A program made the translations under genes and the position numbers. From an uncultured Lachnospiraceae bacterium (GTDB lineage Bacteria > Bacillota > Clostridia > Lachnospirales > Lachnospiraceae), in assembly GCA_947367855.1 (NCBI GenBank), contig CANBFE010000001.1, positions 62,001 to 126,000 on the forward strand: 64,000 nucleotides of DNA, written 5' to 3'. This document shows, one piece after another, positions 61,180 through 64,000 of this stretch (position 1 is the stretch's first letter; each line of letters starts with the position of its first letter). Below the pieces are notes generated by a model. It worked only from the letters and a program-made list of their open reading frames with translations. It was not told the origin of the DNA and searched no databases.

Positions 61180-62637
61180 ATGAGCGAATATGGAGTGATT
61201 TTGGAAAAGGGAGCGTCGGACTGGCAGATTTTCCAACAGGAGGAGGGAACCGGCCGGATTGAACTGGAGGGCCGTTATGTCAGCGCCCATGTGCTGCCCA
61301 GGTTTCCCATGACGGTGGAACGGGACGGGGAGGAGCCGGAATCCGTTCAGCTCCGGATTGTCAGGGAGGGTGACGGCAGTACCGTGAAGGACTGGACCAG
61401 GGCGCAGCTGTTGGGCGGAGGACAGTGGCGGATTTCCTTTCCTGATGTTCCTGCGGGAGGTCTTTACCGGATAGAGAGCTGTCTGAAGTATGAGCAGTGG
61501 GACTGCAGAAGGTGTACCCGGGGGGATATGGTGCATCATGTGGGGGTTGGGGATATTTTTCTGATTGCCGGGCAGAGCAACGCAGCAGGCAGATCCAAGG
61601 TTCCGGTGGAGGATAGTCCCAGTACGGCGGTTCATGTAATGCGGGCTGACGGGAAATGGGACATGGCTTCCCATCCCCTGGGAGAAACCACGGATATGCT
61701 CTATACGGATTATTTTGAGAATCACAATCCCGGGCATTCCCCCTGGATTCATTTCGGGAAGCTTCTGCACCGGGAACTGGGATATCCCATCGGTCTGATT
61801 CCTGCGGCCAGCGGAGGAACGCCTTTAAGCTGGTGGGATTCCCGGCAGGAAGGGAATCTGCTGGATTGTGCGGTGAAACTGGTTGGGCAGGGCGGAAGCG
61901 GGATACGGGCTATGCTCTGGTCCCAGGGGGAGGCGGACACCGGGCCGGAGGCTGTCAGTTACGGGAAGCGTCTGGAAGAATTTCTGAAGCGGGCAAGGGA
62001 GCGCCTGGGCCGGGCCGGTCTGCCTGTTCTGATGGTCCAGACCAACCGGTGCCTGAGCGGAGAGGATGTGGAGCAGGACAGAGGATACGGCCTGGTGCGG
62101 CAGGCGCAGTTGTCTGTGATGGAGCGGATGGAAGGTGTGTGGACCATTGCTTCCGGGGATCTTCCGGTCAGTGACGTAATGCACAACAGTTCCCTGGCTG
62201 ATCTGGCCATAGGGGAGAGATGCGCGGCCTGTGCGCTTGACATGATTTACGGAAGGGAGCGTGCCTGGAGAGGGCCTTCTCCGGCGGAAGCCTGGGGGGA
62301 GGGAAACAGGGTGAGCATTTTCTTCAGGGACACGGTCCACTGGCTGGAGCTGCATGATCTGGAGCCGGAGCGGCTGCCTGTAGAGGCGGAGGACGGGGAT
62401 GGATTTCTTCCCCTGGTAAATTACCGCACGGAGATGACGGAAGACGGATGCCTGTTGGAACTGCAGTTTGCCAGGAAGACAAGGGGGGAAATAAAGGTTC
62501 ACGGGGCATGGCGGGCATACCCGGGGGCAGCGGTTCCTGTGGACGGCAGGGGACTTCCCATGTACGGCTTTTATGGGCTAACTGTCTGCCCGGCCGCAGG
62601 AGTATCCCGGAGGGAAAACGGGCAGGGGAGGGTTTAA
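61180..62637 (+). CDS. Sialate O-acetylesterase-like SGNH hydrolase
   Basis: 485 aa, no signal peptide, so cytoplasmic. GDIFLIAGQSNAAGRS carries the nucleophile Ser; LIPAASGGTPLSWWD, MLWSQGEADTG and DVMHNSSLADLAIG hold the Gly, Glu/Asp and His positions of the family. It removes O-acetyl groups from sialic acid or other sugars. GGGGAGG precedes the ATG. Confidence 0.9.
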   Translation: MSEYGVILEKGASDWQIFQQEEGTGRIELEGRYVSAHVLPRFPMTVERDGEEPESVQLRIVREGDGSTVKDWTRAQLLGGGQWRISFPDVPAGGLYRIESCLKYEQWDCRRCTRGDMVHHVGVGDIFLIAGQSNAAGRSKVPVEDSPSTAVHVMRADGKWDMASHPLGETTDMLYTDYFENHNPGHSPWIHFGKLLHRELGYPIGLIPAASGGTPLSWWDSRQEGNLLDCAVKLVGQGGSGIRAMLWSQGEADTGPEAVSYGKRLEEFLKRARERLGRAGLPVLMVQTNRCLSGEDVEQDRGYGLVRQAQLSVMERMEGVWTIASGDLPVSDVMHNSSLADLAIGERCAACALDMIYGRERAWRGPSPAEAWGEGNRVSIFFRDTVHWLELHDLEPERLPVEAEDGDGFLPLVNYRTEMTEDGCLLELQFARKTRGEIKVHGAWRAYPGAAVPVDGRGLPMYGFYGLTVCPAAGVSRRENGQGRV

Positions 62638-62638
62638 A

Positions 62639-63442
62639 GTGGTCAAATTCAGCAGATATTATGAGGGAAAGACAAAGGCACTTGTCCTGAGTTATGACGA
62701 TGGGCAGGAGACGGACAGGCGTATGGTGGAGACGTTGAATTACTATGGTATAAAGGCCACATTTCACCTGAATGCCGGTAATCTGGGACGGCAGGGGTAT
62801 CTGGGGCCGGAGGATGCAGCTTTGTACCGGGGGCACGAGATTGCGGCGCATACCTATTCCCATCCCCATATGCTGCAGATTCCGGAGGAAGCCAGGCTTA
62901 TGGAACTTTGGAGGGACAGGGAGAGGCTGGAAGAGATATGGGGAAATATTGTGGACGGATTTTCCTACCCATACGGGGAATATGACGGCAGATTAAAGTC
63001 GCTTATGGAGGCAGTGGGATTTTCCTATGCCCGTACCACAGACAGCCGCTATGACTTCAGGCTGCCGGAGGATTTTTACGCATGGCATCCTACCTGTCAT
63101 CACCGGGAAAACTGCATTGGACTGGCAGAAAAATATCTGGAATATGATTACAGAGAAGGTCTGTCAGTATTCTGCATGTGGGGGCACAGCCACAATTTTC
63201 AGCGGGAAGGCAACTGGGAAGTATTGGAGCAGTTCTGTCGTCTTATGGGGAAGCGGGAGGAAATCTGGTATTGCACCATGGGGGAATTTGTGCGTTATGT
63301 CAGGGGACTGGGGGCGCTGCAGACATCCCTGCGGGGGGATCTGGTGTACAATCCCACGGATCAGCGGTTGTGGTTTGAAAGGGAGGGAAGACTGGTCAGG
63401 ATAGAGCCTGGAGAAAGAAAAACAATGGAGGAACGCTTATGA
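62639..63442 (+). CDS. Polysaccharide deacetylase (NodB fold)
   Basis: 267 aa from GTG with GGGGAGGG upstream. ALVLSYDDGQETD (catalytic Asp-Asp) and the metal-binding HEIAAHTYSHPHML fit carbohydrate esterase family 4. It has no signal peptide and would act in the cytoplasm, perhaps removing N-acetyl groups from imported sugars. Its end overlaps the next ATG. Confidence 0.9.
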   Translation: MVKFSRYYEGKTKALVLSYDDGQETDRRMVETLNYYGIKATFHLNAGNLGRQGYLGPEDAALYRGHEIAAHTYSHPHMLQIPEEARLMELWRDRERLEEIWGNIVDGFSYPYGEYDGRLKSLMEAVGFSYARTTDSRYDFRLPEDFYAWHPTCHHRENCIGLAEKYLEYDYREGLSVFCMWGHSHNFQREGNWEVLEQFCRLMGKREEIWYCTMGEFVRYVRGLGALQTSLRGDLVYNPTDQRLWFEREGRLVRIEPGERKTMEERL

Positions 63443-64000
63443 AATATCAGGTAATCAATCATCAGCATATATTCGAATCGGAGACGAAGTTCCGGCAGTG
63501 CCATGCTTCCACTGTGTGTGTCCTTCCGGAGGGGCGTGTGGGAGCGGCGTGGTTCGGTGGGGAACACGAGAAGGCGGAGGACGTGGCGATCTGGTTTGCG
63601 GTGAGACACGGCGGCGTCTGGGGGGAACCGCGGAAGGTGGCGGAGCGGAAGGGGATACCCTGTTGGAATCCCGTGCTGTATGCGGACAATGGACGGCTGC
63701 TCTTGTTTTATAAGGTGGGAAAGGAGATTCCCAGGTGGCAGACCTTTGTGAAGGAATCCGGAGACTGGGGGGAAACCTGGAGTGAGGAGCGGGAACTTGT
63801 GCCCGGAGATTCCGGTGGGAGGGGTCCGGTGAAAAACAAGTGCATCCGCCTGCGGGACGGCGCAGTGCTGGCCCCGGCTTCCACAGAGGAAAATGGTTGG
63901 GCCTGCTTTACGGACCGCTCTGAGGATGGGGGAAAAACCTGGCGGCGGAGCGAAGATGTGCCTTTTGACAGGGAAATTCTTTCCGGCAGCGGTATGATAC
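63439..64000 (+). CDS. Sialidase/BNR-like protein, cut by the window end
   Basis: Partial: 187 codons from MKYQVINHQHIFESETKFRQ. FRQCHASTVCVLPEGRVGAA and an Asp-box SEDGGKTWRRS mark the sialidase (BNR) superfamily; WNPVLYADNGRLLLFYKVGK is a second typical strand. No signal peptide. Starts in ATGA overlap with the deacetylase, so it is the last visible gene of the operon. It could be an exo-sialidase or a related glycan hydrolase; catalytic residues lie beyond the window. Confidence 0.85.
   Translation, partial: MKYQVINHQHIFESETKFRQCHASTVCVLPEGRVGAAWFGGEHEKAEDVAIWFAVRHGGVWGEPRKVAERKGIPCWNPVLYADNGRLLLFYKVGKEIPRWQTFVKESGDWGETWSEERELVPGDSGGRGPVKNKCIRLRDGAVLAPASTEENGWACFTDRSEDGGKTWRRSEDVPFDREILSGSGMI

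Overview
The window looks like a chromosome segment from a Gram-positive, low-to-mid GC Clostridia, most likely Lachnospiraceae. Supporting signs are sigma-A type promoters, strong AGGAGG-like ribosome sites, the dgt-dnaG-rpoD-trmK gene order, sortase/SipW surface systems and LplA/B/C-type sugar transport. No rRNA or 16S is present, so genus is not claimed. Chromosomal genes are GC-richer, while 0.7-10 kb is clearly AT-rich.

Layout. (1) 0.2-0.7 kb: a tRNA operon (Arg, His, Gln, Lys). (2) 0.69-10.07 kb: a 9.3-kb integrative element inserted in the 3' end of tRNA-Lys, with perfect 42-bp att repeats. It carries an adenine methyltransferase, a promoter-repeat-terminator unit that may be an ncRNA, an 11-copy 21-bp iteron-like array, an XRE repressor, an SH3 lipoprotein, a type I toxin-antitoxin pair with a 26-aa toxin, several small hypothetical genes and a tyrosine integrase with an excisionase-like N-terminal domain. 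(3) 10.1-12.9 kb: remains of a second element (integrase stump, Uma2 nuclease, XRE gene, ImmA-like remnant, IS701-type transposase remnant, tRNA-Leu fragment). (4) 13-25.6 kb: housekeeping and surface genes (CYTH phosphatase, DJ-1, GDP-fucose synthase, M18 aminopeptidase, lipoproteins, hybrid histidine kinase, polytopic membrane protein) with tRNA-Leu and tRNA-Val genes. (5) 25.8-45.1 kb: the most interesting block. A tyrosine recombinase gene and an outward-facing promoter lie between 22-bp inverted repeats. Immediately downstream is a surface-fibre locus: two paralogous unknown proteins flanking a BTAD/SARP regulator, a coiled-coil protein, signal peptidase I, a 2104-aa LPETG protein with about 30 His/Cys repeats and a fibro-slime-like domain, an LPSTG backbone pilin, a class C sortase, a minor pilin-like protein, two SipW-type signal-peptide proteins, two C-terminally anchored proteins and a SipW-type signal peptidase. 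I read this as a phase-variable pilus/fibre locus in which the recombinase sits inside the segment it inverts; this is inference from repeats and promoter position. (6) 45.2-48.6 kb: a second identical tRNA-Leu(CAG) and an acyltransferase / zinc-ribbon membrane protein / esterase trio. (7) 48.7-56.3 kb: dgt-dnaG-rpoD-trmK, a TGS-uridine kinase-like protein and proC. (8) 56.3-64 kb: an IclR regulator and a glycan-use operon behind two matching operator-like sites (two permeases, lipoprotein binding protein, sialate O-acetylesterase, polysaccharide deacetylase, and a sialidase-like gene cut by the window end).

How the parts work together. In the fibre locus the proposed switch sets whether the operon is read, and the BTAD protein may tune it. 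Signal peptidase I and SipW would process two classes of precursor, and sortase C would polymerise and anchor the LPXTG proteins. In the last operon, esterase, deacetylase and sialidase-like enzymes would trim acetylated host or dietary glycans and the ABC permeases and binding protein would import a product, probably with an ATPase encoded elsewhere.
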